Shown: positions 26,168 through 36,109, counted from the stretch's first letter. The stretch is DNA of 64,000 nt from UTCHB3 sp008363265 (GCA_045863055.1 BTUW01000002.1:62001-126000); one strand, 5' to 3'. Program-made: numbers and translations. Notes: generated from the letters alone by a model not told the origin.

Positions 26168-28783
26168 TCAGCGCCTGCCGCTGAAGAAATTATCCGACTT
26201 TTCAAGTTTAAGGTCCTGCAACTGCGGGGCCTTTACTTTTATCTCAAAACGGTAACCTGTGTAAGTACCGACCGGATTCCAAACAAAGTTCATTATCCAG
26301 CAGTGCAGATCACGGCTGACCACTATCTGCGGCGCGGCAAAGTTTTTCTGTTCGAAATCGTAACTGCCGCTTAGTGAAAACTTCCAGTATTTCGTAAGAT
26401 TAAAGTTAAGATCAGCTCTTAAAGTAGTATACTTCAGAACCTGTATCGGCGTTACCCTGTTTTCGTTGTAGTTAAAAGAAACATTCAACGACCAGGGAAT
26501 TGAAAAATCGGGATCAACTTCAGCGTAGAGTCCCTGGTAGTTTGTATTACGGTAATACACTTTCTGCTCGACCGTGGAGGTATCCTTCTCCGTTTCACTC
26601 TTTGACCGGTCTGCTATAAGCGTCATGGATGCTGAAAAATTGAAATTGCGCATCCTCAGGAAGCCTTCCCCCTCATTCACCAGCAACTTGTTCAGCTCGC
26701 GTCCATTGGCGTCCCAGACGTATGGACTGAATACTGCAGATCCGGAAAGACTGAGAAAATCGAGGACCTGGGTTCTGTAATCGAGGAAGAGATTTGATAA
26801 CCTTAATGAATCGGCGGCAAAATTATACGATATTCCCGCGTTCAGATTGAGCAGTTGTATCTTCTTCTCTTTCGATGTGGTGTCATTAAGATCGGGCTTC
26901 GTTTTGATCTCGAAAATATTTGATAAACCCAGCCTCATGTTCTGCTGCTCACCCATCGAAGCTCCACCGAATATTTCCCTCTCATACCTGTTGTACTTCA
27001 CCGACCTGCCCGTTGCATCCACGTATGATCCGAAATATCCCCAACCGTCGGTGGAGAAATCGGGCTGGAAGTCGTAACTTATTGTCGGGATAAGTGTGTG
27101 CCGCATCGAACCGATACCTAATGCGTTGATCGGAAATACACCATACAATTTTGTGGTTGCCGATAGACCGACTCTGAATGTTCTCACGAAACCAAGTTTG
27201 TCAACGTCCTGCGTTACAATTGAATCCTTTACGGAATTTGCTGACATCAGCGAATAGTTGTATGAATTGATCATGTCAGCACTGCTTCCGGCAGGTACAT
27301 AAATGGAGGTACGCTCGATCTGTTTATTGTACCAAAGTTCCTGATAACTGACGTTGGGTGTTATATTGATGTAGCCGATCTTCGGCGAAAGCGAAAGACT
27401 TATGCTGTGCCTGAGGCCTCCCCTGACGTCGTGTATACCGTCGGTGTTCCGCCTGTTATTCTGGAACTGCCCTGAATAACTGATACCAAGCTTTTCATAC
27501 CACGCCTCCTCTGATTTTATCTCGTCACTTCTGAAAGGATAGAAGACGGATTTGGTAAACGAAATGCTGGGCAATACTTCACTTATATTACCGCTCTGTA
27601 GCTCCTGTTCCCGGCTGTAAGCGGCACTGAGACTGGCACCCAGATTCTCAAAGTTCTGAAAATATGATACGTTCGAGTAGATATTGTTGCGAAGCAGATC
27701 GTTATAATTCGAACTGTTCTGTCTGATGTAATCACTTGAAAGGAACTCTATATTGGCGTCGATCCTCGAATCAGGTGTCAGGGGTTGGTTGTGCACCCAG
27801 CGCAGGCGCCAGTTTTTCTCATCAGTTCTGTCGGGATCGGTCGCTTCCCCCTGGTTAAGATTTGAGTATCCCGTCTCAAGATATCCTGTGTAGTCGTACC
27901 GTTTAACATATCTGAAACTGCTGTTGAGGCCGAACCCGCCGCGTGTATAATAATCCCCAGTGAGGGTCAGATCCATGTAGTCATTTATTGCCCAGTAATA
28001 GCCGAAACGGGAGAGATACCTGCCGTAACCCGTCCGGTTGCCGAACGCGGGGGTGAGAAGTCCCGAACGCCTCCCTTTCTGAAGTGGTATCACAGCAAAA
28101 GGAAGCGGCACGGGGAACGGTACCCCTCCGAAAGTGAGCCAGATCCACTTCCCTATCAGCTGATCATCCGGTATCACCTTCATTTCAGTGCATTTAAAAC
28201 CGTAGTGGGGGAAGTCATGATCGCAGGTGGTGTAAAAGCCGCCTTCCACAAAATAGTTCTTGTCGTCAAGCTTTTTGATCTTTACTCCGGAGTATGAGGC
28301 ATCCTGATTCTCAGTGGAGGCGTATGTGATGTACCCCTTCTTGGTCTTGAAGTTGTATTTCATCACTTCTCCAAAGTACTTTTCATTGCCATCCACAAGT
28401 TCGGGCAACTGCTTCTTTATTTTGAATCCGGAACTGTCGATCGTGGTGCCCGAAGCATCAACATTGGAAGACTCGAAATAGACAATGATCGTGCCGCTTT
28501 TAAGTTCTGTGGTCCTGTATTTGATCACACCTTTGTTATATATCTCCATCCTCTTCTTTTTTGTAAAAAAGAGGATCGAATCCGTCGCGGCCGAGTAGAT
28601 CAGTGTATCAATGTCACTTTTTTTTGTGGAGTCTTTTTGGATGAGAGAATCGGCAGGAACAATGATCGAATCACGGGGAACTTCAACGCTATCCGCCGGC
28701 TGAAAAAGACGGAGTGCTCCCTCGCTCCTGGCATGAACAGGATAAAGAATTAAAAGGGTAAAAAGAAAATAAATACCTCGCAC
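26168..28783 (-). CDS. LptD/OstA-like outer-membrane LPS assembly protein
   Basis: 871 residues starting with GTG at 28783. A signal peptide is followed by an OstA-type N-terminal beta domain (about 60-190; DSILFFTKKKRMEIYNKGVIKYRTTELKSGTIIVYFESSNVDASG) and then a long strand-rich region rich in aromatic residues that should form a large beta-barrel (for example PLPFAVIPLQKGRRSGLLTPAFG, GFGLNSSFRYVKRYDYTGYLETGYSNLNQG). In this phylum such proteins take the LptD role of inserting lipopolysaccharide into the outer leaflet. Cysteines CDH...KC lie between the two domains. It follows an oxidoreductase gene by 9 bases. Confidence 0.87.
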   Translation of the reverse strand: MRGIYFLFTLLILYPVHARSEGALRLFQPADSVEVPRDSIIVPADSLIQKDSTKKSDIDTLIYSAATDSILFFTKKKRMEIYNKGVIKYRTTELKSGTIIVYFESSNVDASGTTIDSSGFKIKKQLPELVDGNEKYFGEVMKYNFKTKKGYITYASTENQDASYSGVKIKKLDDKNYFVEGGFYTTCDHDFPHYGFKCTEMKVIPDDQLIGKWIWLTFGGVPFPVPLPFAVIPLQKGRRSGLLTPAFGNRTGYGRYLSRFGYYWAINDYMDLTLTGDYYTRGGFGLNSSFRYVKRYDYTGYLETGYSNLNQGEATDPDRTDEKNWRLRWVHNQPLTPDSRIDANIEFLSSDYIRQNSSNYNDLLRNNIYSNVSYFQNFENLGASLSAAYSREQELQSGNISEVLPSISFTKSVFYPFRSDEIKSEEAWYEKLGISYSGQFQNNRRNTDGIHDVRGGLRHSISLSLSPKIGYINITPNVSYQELWYNKQIERTSIYVPAGSSADMINSYNYSLMSANSVKDSIVTQDVDKLGFVRTFRVGLSATTKLYGVFPINALGIGSMRHTLIPTISYDFQPDFSTDGWGYFGSYVDATGRSVKYNRYEREIFGGASMGEQQNMRLGLSNIFEIKTKPDLNDTTSKEKKIQLLNLNAGISYNFAADSLRLSNLFLDYRTQVLDFLSLSGSAVFSPYVWDANGRELNKLLVNEGEGFLRMRNFNFSASMTLIADRSKSETEKDTSTVEQKVYYRNTNYQGLYAEVDPDFSIPWSLNVSFNYNENRVTPIQVLKYTTLRADLNFNLTKYWKFSLSGSYDFEQKNFAAPQIVVSRDLHCWIMNFVWNPVGTYTGYRFEIKVKAPQLQDLKLEKSDNFFSGRR

Positions 28784-28792
28784 GCTGAGGGA

Positions 28793-29800
28793 TCACACTC
28801 CCTCTGAGAGACGGATCTTTCTGACCGACTCTTCAATCTTTTCACCGATCATGTGAGCCACCCTCAATGCTTTCAGTCCGTCCTCACCTGAAACAACAGG
28901 TTCGGTACGTTCGGCCACAGCTTTCACGAAAAGGGCGAGTTCATACTCAAGCGCATTGACTTTGGGTGCCTCAGCCTGCTCATATACTATATTTTTGGCA
29001 TTCTCGCCTATTCCGATCGTACCGAAAGAAAAGGCAGCAGAGGTTTGGTCACCCGGTGATACAAGACGGTATATTTCTGTGGTTCCGGTGTTGAAGTCGA
29101 GTGTGATATAGTTGTCCCTTTGGAACAGCCTCATCTTTCTCATCTTCTTCTGCGAGATCCTGCTTGCCGTTACAACGGCGACCGCTCCGTTGGCAAACTC
29201 TATCCTGCAGTTCGCGATATCGGTTGTCGGCGAAACAACCGCTATTCCGGAAGCTTCAACCTTCACAACTTCACTCTTTACAAGGCTGAGAATGATATCA
29301 ATGTCGTGGATCATCAGATCGAGCACGACTGCCACATCGGTACCCCTCGGGTTGAACTGCGCAAGCCTGTCGGTCTGGATAAATTTGGGATCAAGATGAT
29401 ACCCTTCCACTGCCAGAATTGCAGGGTTAAATCTTTCTATGTGCCCAACCTGAATGATCTTCCCTTTCGAGCGGGCAAATGCAACCAGTTTCTCCGCTTC
29501 TTCAATGGTCGCGGTGACCGGCTTCTCAATAAAAACATCCAGCCCGGCTTCAAGGCACTTCATCGCCACTTCGAAGTGAGCAGTTGTGGTTACCGCGATC
29601 GAGACCGCGTCACATCCGGCCGTTAGTTCTTCGATCGAAGGAAATATCTTAACACCATGTTCATTCGCGCAGGCGGCTGCTTTACCGGGAGAGGCATCGT
29701 AAACCCCCACCATTTCAGCCTGTTCAATATTTTTCAGCATTTTAACGTGGAGACTGCCAAGATGGCCAGTGCCTATAACGCCGGTCTTTATCTTTTTCAT
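28793..29800 (-). CDS. Gfo/Idh/MocA-family oxidoreductase
   Basis: 335 residues. The N-terminal Rossmann fold has GVIGTGHLGSLHVKML, and EKP appears in the conserved GLDVFIEKPVT segment; the C-terminal alpha/beta domain follows. These enzymes oxidise or reduce sugars and related compounds with NAD(P). Its place directly upstream of lptD suggests a role in an LPS sugar or lipid A precursor pathway, but that is inference. The substrate cannot be read from the sequence. Confidence 0.92.
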   Translation of the reverse strand: MKKIKTGVIGTGHLGSLHVKMLKNIEQAEMVGVYDASPGKAAACANEHGVKIFPSIEELTAGCDAVSIAVTTTAHFEVAMKCLEAGLDVFIEKPVTATIEEAEKLVAFARSKGKIIQVGHIERFNPAILAVEGYHLDPKFIQTDRLAQFNPRGTDVAVVLDLMIHDIDIILSLVKSEVVKVEASGIAVVSPTTDIANCRIEFANGAVAVVTASRISQKKMRKMRLFQRDNYITLDFNTGTTEIYRLVSPGDQTSAAFSFGTIGIGENAKNIVYEQAEAPKVNALEYELALFVKAVAERTEPVVSGEDGLKALRVAHMIGEKIEESVRKIRLSEGV

Positions 29801-29964
29801 TATGGTTCTTCGGGTATCGTTGAGGTATGTTTGTAGGGGACATCCCGGGCGGGCGCGGAGCAGGCCGCGTCACACCCGTTGATCTTCTGAATTGCTGAGA
29901 TTACAGCCCGGCTGTCCTGACGCAGGGTCACTCTGTTCATGTGACAACTTCGGACCAGATGGTG

Positions 29965-30207
29965 TTACTGGTCCTGTATCTCGACACACTTGATCGATGG
30001 ATATGGGATGAAGATGCGGACAACTTCACCGTTCTCACGTTCATTCTTCAAAAGCAGGCCATCTTCAAAGGCGCCTTCCAGCCTTCCCATTTTGAAGACT
30101 ATCTCGTACACAGGCTGGTTCGAGGATGAATCGGTCACCAGACCGTAATTCTCATACATGGTAACATGCAGCGATTTTCCTCTGAATTGTGTCCAATCAA
30201 ATTTCAT
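29965..30207 (-). CDS. Conserved-looking small protein of unknown function
   Basis: 80 residues from ATG 30207, soluble, with no signal peptide (MKFDWTQFRGKSLHVTMYENYGLVTDSS). The C-terminal half (NGEVVRIFIPYPSIKCVEIQDQ) reads like a small beta-rich domain ending in a strand, similar to RNA-binding-like small folds, but I recognise no family. It fits the direction and spacing of the surrounding minus-strand gene run. The opposite-strand frame at 29941-30129 has poorer composition and was not called. Confidence 0.75.
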   Translation of the reverse strand: MKFDWTQFRGKSLHVTMYENYGLVTDSSSNQPVYEIVFKMGRLEGAFEDGLLLKNERENGEVVRIFIPYPSIKCVEIQDQ

Positions 30208-30315
30208 AGATCAACAGACTCCTAATTGAGCAAACTTTTTTATAATAAAGATTTAATATAGTAAATGTTGGGTTTCTCAGCAAAATTGAGATGATCCCGG
30301 GTGGTTAAAATTCAT

Positions 30316-31368
30316 TCATCTGAAACTGGTCTGGTCGTCAAGCCACCTTCTCACTTTATTGACAGAACTGTACTTTGAGTGTTTTTCTTTCACTCTCACA
30401 TTTTCGTCGTAAAGCCGCGCGAGTTCCGCTCCGATAATGAACACCATGTTGGTGTAGTAGATCCAGAAAGCTATCACTATAAGAAGTGAATATGTGCCGT
30501 AGATCTGTCCGAACGACGCAATATTGCTGATATAATATCCAAAGGCAAACTTCGCCAGTATCCAGAGCGCCGAGGCGATCATCGCGCCGATCATAAGTGA
30601 AAGTTTCCTGATCTTTCTGGCTGGAACAATCCTGTAGAAAAAATAAAAAAGAACGAAGATCGAGATGAAAGAAACCGCGAGTGTAAAGGTATCTTTCAGG
30701 AATACTGAATCTATCAGCCCCAGGAACGGCATCTCCATGGCAACCTGCTGAACCACAACAAGGATCGGGATTATCAGGAAAACCGCGAAAAAGATCACGA
30801 TCATTAAAAGAATAAGGAAAAAATCGAACAGTTTGGAAATAATAATATTTTTTTCGTCGGGAACATCGAACACCCTGTGAAGCACTGTCCTTATACTGGA
30901 GAAAAAGCCTGACGCGGCGAAAAGGAGCGCGCTGAAACCGATTATACCTGCCACATTTCTATATTCAACCAATTCTTCGATCCTGCCGCCGATCAGGGTT
31001 TTTGCGAACTCGGCATAGTCCTGATAAGGTATCAGAGCATCGATGAAAGTGTTGATCCTGCCGACGAACTCTACAGAGGAGAGGAAATTTCCCAGAATGA
31101 AGAACATGATCAGTGTGATCGGAATGATACAGAGGAAAAGGGAGAATGATAACGCGCCCGAGAACAAAAAGATGTGGTGCTCATCGAACCGCTCAATGAA
31201 CCTGAGAATCCAGATACAGTAGATCCTGTAGATCTTGTCAGTAATTACATACGCCTTCCGGCTCCTGAACATTTCAGGACCGAAGACGAACTCACCATCG
31301 ATCAGCTTTCCAAGCGTTGTAAAAAGCGGACTGAGGGTTTTACGCCATAATTTCCGGAATAGTATCAT
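30316..31368 (-). CDS. YihY/BrkB-family inner-membrane protein
   Basis: 350 residues with about six transmembrane segments. The family pattern is clear: HHIFLFSGALSFSLFLCIIPITLIMFFILGNF, then VEYRNVAGIIGFSALLFAASGFFSSIRTVLHRVFDVPDEKN, and GSYLLIVIAFWIYYTNMVFIIGAELARLY-type C-terminal helices (here GQIYGTYSLLIVIAFWIYYTNMVFIIGAELARLYDE). The family was long misnamed ribonuclease BN; its function is unsettled. Its start lies inside purL (29-base overlap), so expression is tied to that gene. Confidence 0.93.
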   Translation of the reverse strand: MILFRKLWRKTLSPLFTTLGKLIDGEFVFGPEMFRSRKAYVITDKIYRIYCIWILRFIERFDEHHIFLFSGALSFSLFLCIIPITLIMFFILGNFLSSVEFVGRINTFIDALIPYQDYAEFAKTLIGGRIEELVEYRNVAGIIGFSALLFAASGFFSSIRTVLHRVFDVPDEKNIIISKLFDFFLILLMIVIFFAVFLIIPILVVVQQVAMEMPFLGLIDSVFLKDTFTLAVSFISIFVLFYFFYRIVPARKIRKLSLMIGAMIASALWILAKFAFGYYISNIASFGQIYGTYSLLIVIAFWIYYTNMVFIIGAELARLYDENVRVKEKHSKYSSVNKVRRWLDDQTSFR

Positions 31369-33559
31369 AATATTTCTTTTTCAGTTCTGTCAGGTCGAAA
31401 ACGAGATCATTCACTATGAGGGCATCTCCGCCGGTGGTACCGATCACAACTACAGGCACTCCATGTTTCGCGGCGATCGACTCAAATTTCTCCCTCTCGC
31501 CTCCCGGTATCGAAAAGATGATCCTCCCTTGGGTTTCAGAAAAGAGTGCAAAGTCACCTCTCGACCCAGCAATCTGAACTTCAGCTCCCAATGGATCACC
31601 GTCAACAGTGATACAACTTTCAATCAAGGCAGTGATCAAGCCACCCTCCGAGATATCATGGGCGGAGTTAACAATCCCTTCTCTGATGGCTTCAAGGGTG
31701 AGAGCGTGAAGTTTTTTCTCTTTTTCGAGGTCGCACCGGGGTGGGAGCCCGGCAACAACCCCGTGGATCACTTTCAGATACTCGGAGCCCCCGGTCTCCT
31801 CCAGATCCTCTCCGGCAACCACGATCAGGTCACCTTCATTTCTGAACGACATTCCTGTGATGTGCGCCTGATCCTCGATCAAACCGAGCATTCCGATAAC
31901 CGGCGTCGGGTATACAGCAGATGTGGGTGCCTCATTGTAGAACGAAACGTTTCCACCCGTCACAGGTGTATCGAAGTGTCTGCAGGCCTCACCCATTCCC
32001 CCAACCGCCTCTTTGAACTGCCAGTATATCTCGGGTTTGTACGGATTTCCGAAATTGAGGCAGTTTGTGATCGCCAGTGGAACAGCTCCTGTACAGACAA
32101 CATTCCTCGCTGCTTCGGCTACAGCAGATTTCCCGCCTTCACGCGGGTCAAGGTAGACATATCTCGAATTACAGTCGGTCTTCACTGAGATGGCCTTGTT
32201 CGTCTCTTTGATTCTGATGACGGCAGCATCTGCTGCACCGGGTCCGGCCACCGTATTGGTTCTGACCATGCTGTCATACTGCCTGAATACCCATTTTTTG
32301 GAGGCAATATTTGGTGATGAGATTACTTTAAGCACGGCATCCTTCAGATCGGCAGGTACCGGAAGAAGATTCTGATCAAATTTCGCTGTTTCATCGAGAT
32401 ATCCAGGGCGTTTGGTCTCCCTTTCATACTGTGGAGCGCCGCCACCGAGAACCAGATCGTAGGGATCGAGTGAGGCTTTTTCTTCACCGAGATATTTAAC
32501 CCTGACAAGTCGTTCTTTCGTCACGTGACCGATCGTCTCACAATGAAGGTCCCATTTGGCAAAGACCTCTTTTACCTCTTTTTCAAATTCTTTTTTGGCA
32601 ACCACGAGCATCCTCTCCTGACTTTCAGAGAGCATTATCTCATAAGCTGTCATCCCGGTTTCACGGAGCGGCACTTTCGTAAGATCGATATCCATTCCGT
32701 GGTTCCCTTTCGCGCTCATCTCTGTGGTTGAGCACGATATTCCGGCTGCACCCATGTCCTGTATGCCGACAATATATCCCATTCGTATTACTTCAAGGGT
32801 TGCTTCGAGGAGCAGTTTCTCAGTGAACGGATCACCCACCTGAACTGAAGGCCGTTTGGCCTCGCTTTTTTCGGATATCTCTTCAGACGCAAACGTGGCA
32901 CCGTGGATACCATCCCTCCCCGTAGATGAGCCAACGATGATCACCGGATTCCCCTCCCCTTCAGCTGTTGCCGAAGCAGTTGCTCCGTGTTTCACGATCC
33001 CCACGGCCATTGCATTAACCAGGGGATTCCCCTGATAACTTTCGTCAAAATAAACTTCCCCGGCCACTGTCGGAACTCCGAAACAGTTGCCGTAATCGGC
33101 TATACCCTCGACCACACCGTTAAAGAGGAACCGGGTTCTCGCATCCTCGAGTGATCCGAACCGGAGGGAGTTAAGTGCAGCGATCGGCCTTGCGCCCATT
33201 GTGAAAATATCACGGAGAATGCCGCCAACCCCGGTGGCTGCGCCCTGATAAGGCTCGACCGCGGAGGGATGGTTGTGACTCTCGATCTTGAAAGCGATCG
33301 CGTACCCGTCACCGATATCCACAAGACCGGCGTTCTCTTCACCCGCGCCGACCAATAAACGCCCGCCGTCTCTCGGCAGGGTTTTAAGAAGCTTGATCGA
33401 GTTTTTGTAAGAGCAGTGTTCGCTCCACATAACACTGTAAATACCCAACTCGGTGAAGTTAGGTACCCTTCCGAGTCTGTTACAGATATCCTCGAATTCC
33501 TCCTTGGTCAGTCCGTGCTCAATCGCAAGTTCAAGTGTTACTTCCGGTTCTTTCATCAT
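31340..33559 (-). CDS. purL: Phosphoribosylformylglycinamidine synthase, small-type PurL
   Basis: 739 residues, the size of the stand-alone PurL that works with PurQ and PurS in step 4 of purine biosynthesis (FGAR + Gln + ATP to FGAM). The N-terminal signature LGRVPNFTELGIYSVMWSEHCSYKNS, the IGDGYAIAFKIESHNHPSAVEPYQGAATGVGGI metal/ATP segment and GDPFTEKLLLEAT are all diagnostic. purS and purQ are not in this window. It overlaps yihY by 29 bases. Confidence 0.97.
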   Translation of the reverse strand: MMKEPEVTLELAIEHGLTKEEFEDICNRLGRVPNFTELGIYSVMWSEHCSYKNSIKLLKTLPRDGGRLLVGAGEENAGLVDIGDGYAIAFKIESHNHPSAVEPYQGAATGVGGILRDIFTMGARPIAALNSLRFGSLEDARTRFLFNGVVEGIADYGNCFGVPTVAGEVYFDESYQGNPLVNAMAVGIVKHGATASATAEGEGNPVIIVGSSTGRDGIHGATFASEEISEKSEAKRPSVQVGDPFTEKLLLEATLEVIRMGYIVGIQDMGAAGISCSTTEMSAKGNHGMDIDLTKVPLRETGMTAYEIMLSESQERMLVVAKKEFEKEVKEVFAKWDLHCETIGHVTKERLVRVKYLGEEKASLDPYDLVLGGGAPQYERETKRPGYLDETAKFDQNLLPVPADLKDAVLKVISSPNIASKKWVFRQYDSMVRTNTVAGPGAADAAVIRIKETNKAISVKTDCNSRYVYLDPREGGKSAVAEAARNVVCTGAVPLAITNCLNFGNPYKPEIYWQFKEAVGGMGEACRHFDTPVTGGNVSFYNEAPTSAVYPTPVIGMLGLIEDQAHITGMSFRNEGDLIVVAGEDLEETGGSEYLKVIHGVVAGLPPRCDLEKEKKLHALTLEAIREGIVNSAHDISEGGLITALIESCITVDGDPLGAEVQIAGSRGDFALFSETQGRIIFSIPGGEREKFESIAAKHGVPVVVIGTTGGDALIVNDLVFDLTELKKKYYDTIPEIMA

Positions 33560-33589
33560 TTTCTCGTTCGTTAAATTCCGGTGATAGAC

Positions 33590-34285
33590 CTACGCGAGGT
33601 AGTCTTCCCAAATTTTATAAAGTTGATAAGTAGCGTAGATATCGCGTCCGCAGTATTCCGCGATCTCTTTAATCCTTCCTTCCTTGTACATGTTCTTCAC
33701 CTCGGCCCCTGAAACATCTTTCGATTTTGGGGTTTTTATGCCGAAACTGTGACAGTAAAAGTCGAGATTGAACCTTTTGAATGCCCCGTAAAATGAGAGC
33801 TGTTCCAGCAGATCGAGGTGTCCTGAACTGTCGAACCTGTTCCCCATCAGTCTCTTCGAAGGTTTTATTCCGAGCATGGCCGATCTCAGCAGAAGGAACG
33901 GTACATCAAATCCACGGCCGTTGAATGAGATCAGTTGGTCTGCCCAACTAACCAACCCCCAAAATTTTTTGAGTATCTCCCTCTCAGGCATCCCTTTGAA
34001 CTGAAAACCGGTCTCTTCCGACTTCCACTCCTCCTCTGTTTCACTTTCGTAGTAAACGTGCCCGGCCTCCTTTTCAACATAGTAGGTTCCTATGACAACA
34101 ACCTTGGAGGTGAAGGGATAAAGAGCGATCCAGTCTTTCAGTTCTTCCCTTTTTTTCTCCTTGTCTTCTTCGGTCTTCTCTTTATCGGCGTCGCGGAGAA
34201 GGTAATCCTGCTGACTCGGTGCCAGGCTATCCCAGGACACACCAACAGTTTCGATATCAAAAACAAGCCGCTTTGTGGGTTTCAT
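33590..34285 (-). CDS. DnaQ-like DEDDy 3'-5' exonuclease
   Basis: 231 residues with the RNase H-like exonuclease motifs: ExoI FDIET (Asp9, Glu11), ExoII FNGRGFDVPFL and ExoIII YCGRDIYATYQLY, the last with the Tyr and Asp typical of DEDDy enzymes. It resembles the stand-alone 'PolB exonuclease domain-like' group. It probably trims DNA or RNA 3' ends; the target is unknown. The start overlaps the thioesterase stop by 4 bases. Confidence 0.88.
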   Translation of the reverse strand: MKPTKRLVFDIETVGVSWDSLAPSQQDYLLRDADKEKTEEDKEKKREELKDWIALYPFTSKVVVIGTYYVEKEAGHVYYESETEEEWKSEETGFQFKGMPEREILKKFWGLVSWADQLISFNGRGFDVPFLLLRSAMLGIKPSKRLMGNRFDSSGHLDLLEQLSFYGAFKRFNLDFYCHSFGIKTPKSKDVSGAEVKNMYKEGRIKEIAEYCGRDIYATYQLYKIWEDYLA

Positions 34286-34743
34286 TTTTTGACTCCTCGC
34301 TCAAACTTTCTCTTTTCGAAGGTTTCCACTTTTTCCACGAATTCATCACTTAGCGGATGTGGCCTGCCGGTTTTCTGATCCACCTGAGTCACTACACCCG
34401 AGCCGTCAACCACAACTTCACCGGTGGCAACTTTCACTATAACGTGCTCAAATCCATAAGATGAATTACCAATATATGAAATTCTCGTGTAAACGTTAAG
34501 TTCGTCATCGTATCTGGCATGTGTCCGGTAATTTATCTCGTTCCGCACCATGAAGAAATTAAATCCGTCACTGAAAAGCCCTCCCGGAGGTACCATGTCA
34601 GCTTCTTTTATGTACTCAAGCCGCGACTGCTCAAAATACGAGACATAAACTGCGTTGTTGCAAACGCCTAGCATATCCACTTCCTGAAATCTGACCCTCA
34701 GATTTGTAACGTGATAAAAATTGTGCCCGTTGTATTCAAACAT
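34282..34743 (-). CDS. YbgC/4HBT-family acyl-CoA thioesterase
   Basis: 153 residues of hot-dog fold. The active-site region RVRFQEVDMLGVCNNAVYVSYFEQSRLEYI matches the family 'V.(F/Y).(D/E).D..G...N..Y..(Y/W)FE.AR', with Asp23 in the catalytic position. It should hydrolyse acyl- or aryl-CoA thioesters in the cytoplasm. It lies one base after the ltaE stop and overlaps the exonuclease gene by 4 bases. Confidence 0.92.
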   Translation of the reverse strand: MFEYNGHNFYHVTNLRVRFQEVDMLGVCNNAVYVSYFEQSRLEYIKEADMVPPGGLFSDGFNFFMVRNEINYRTHARYDDELNVYTRISYIGNSSYGFEHVIVKVATGEVVVDGSGVVTQVDQKTGRPHPLSDEFVEKVETFEKRKFERGVKK

Positions 34744-34744
34744 C

Positions 34745-35788
34745 TTATATCCTGCTTAAAATTTCAATTGCTTTATTAATATCGTTGCGGTTAACATCGA
34801 GATGCGTAATGGCCCTTACCGTCCCGATCGGTCCGCCAAGGAACCGGAGCCCGGCCTGTTCAGCTTCGGCCATTACCTGTGCAGGTGTTTTCGAAGTATG
34901 ACTGAAGATCAGGATGTTGGTCTGGACAGCCTCCGTGTCGATCCGGAACTGCGGCATGTTGGCGATGGCCTCCGCAAGCACTCTCGCGTTTTCATGGTCA
35001 TCAGCCATTCTTTCAATGTTGTTTTTTAGTGCATAAAGTCCCGCGGCAGCGAGAATTCCGACCTGTCTTGTTCCCCCGCCCCAGGCTTTTCTGAACCTGA
35101 ATGCCTCCTTGATGAAATCCCTGTTGCCTAATATTACCGATCCTATCGGTGCCCCCAGTCCCTTCGAGAGACAGGCGGAAACCGAATCGAACTGCGATGT
35201 GATCACTTTCGGCTCCACTCCAAGTTTCACCGCGGCATTCCAGACCCTCGCGCCATCCAGATGGTAGATCAAACCTTTACTCTTCACACTCTCGCGGAGA
35301 AGCTCCAGTTGCTCAACAGAATAGACCCGTCCCATCCTCCTGTTATGCGTATTCTCAATTGCAACCACTTTCGTTCTCGGCATGTAGTATGCCTCGACAG
35401 GGCGAATTGCGGGAGTAATGTTCTCAGGAGTTAAAATACCGTCTGGGGTGAAAACGGGGAAAAGCTGCAGTCCGCTCAAGACCGCCGGGGAACCTGATTC
35501 ATAATAGAAGATATGCGATTCAGCGTCGCAGATCACTTCGTCGTGGGGTTGGGTGTGGGTTTTCAGACAGAGTTGGTTGCCCATTACTCCACTGAAAACA
35601 AAAAGTGCCGCCTCGAACCCAAGCAGGTCGGCGGCAAACTCCTGAAATTCGTTGACCGTGGGATCTTCACCAAACACGTCATCCCCCACCTCCGCTTCAT
35701 ACATCACCTTCCTCATCCCTTCGGAAGGTTTCGTTACTGTATCACTTCTAAGATCTATAATTCTCAATTCAGGTTCCAAACTGCTCAT
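34745..35788 (-). CDS. ltaE: Low-specificity L-threonine aldolase
   Basis: 347 residues of a fold-type I PLP enzyme that cleaves L-threonine/allo-threonine to glycine and acetaldehyde. The N-terminus has LRSDTVTKPSEGMR and GDDVFGEDPTVNEFQ, family hallmarks; Asp178 (HLDGAR) binds the PLP ring nitrogen and Lys209 (SACLSKGLGAPIGS) should form the Schiff base. It is the first gene of a long minus-strand run; the region upstream holds a 44-bp tandem repeat. Confidence 0.95.
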   Translation of the reverse strand: MSSLEPELRIIDLRSDTVTKPSEGMRKVMYEAEVGDDVFGEDPTVNEFQEFAADLLGFEAALFVFSGVMGNQLCLKTHTQPHDEVICDAESHIFYYESGSPAVLSGLQLFPVFTPDGILTPENITPAIRPVEAYYMPRTKVVAIENTHNRRMGRVYSVEQLELLRESVKSKGLIYHLDGARVWNAAVKLGVEPKVITSQFDSVSACLSKGLGAPIGSVILGNRDFIKEAFRFRKAWGGGTRQVGILAAAGLYALKNNIERMADDHENARVLAEAIANMPQFRIDTEAVQTNILIFSHTSKTPAQVMAEAEQAGLRFLGGPIGTVRAITHLDVNRNDINKAIEILSRI

Positions 35789-35828
35789 TAATCAATCTTC
35801 AAAAATATCATTTTTTGGTGAATGAATC

Positions 35829-36005
35829 AGTGGTGAGTAGTGAGTTAAGAGTGGTGAGGATGGTATTCTATCAGGAGCGAGTGGCGAGTTAGGAGTGGTG
35901 AGGATGGTATTCTATCAGTAGCGAGTGGCGAGTTATGAGTGGTGAGGATGGTATTCTATCAGTAGCGAGTGGCGAGTTATGAGTAATGAGGATGGTATTC
36001 TATGA
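35829..36005. repeat. 44-bp tandem repeat, four copies, built from heptamers
   Basis: The segment GGATGGTATTCTAT recurs at 35858, 35902, 35946 and 35990, so the period is exactly 44. Each unit holds four degenerate heptamers of the type GTGGTGA/GTGGCGA/GTTAGGA (28 bp) plus a 16-bp spacer. It is not coding. Copy number is probably variable between strains. Confidence 0.9.
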
Positions 36006-36076
36006 GGTAATGAATATGGCCGTTAAATGATCTGCGTCACTGTTCCGCAAGAAATATCGACCGTTCATCAGAAATT

Positions 36077-36109
36077 TTTGCATATGGCTTCTTTTCTGTG
36101 CTATATTTG
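36077..36109 (+). promoter_or_regulatory. Candidate Bacteroidota promoter (TTTG / TATATTTG)
   Basis: TTTG at 36077-36080 and TATATTTG at 36102-36109 with 21 bases between them fit the -33/-7 elements. It would drive the small T9SS-domain protein at 36291 with a leader of about 170 bases. Confidence 0.35.

Noticed and set aside
29941..30129. 62-residue plus-strand frame opposite the small 80-residue protein
   Set aside because: Less protein-like composition and against the direction of the gene run.
31235..32188. 317-residue plus-strand open frame
   Set aside because: Antisense to purL and yihY, both certain; no recognisable motifs.
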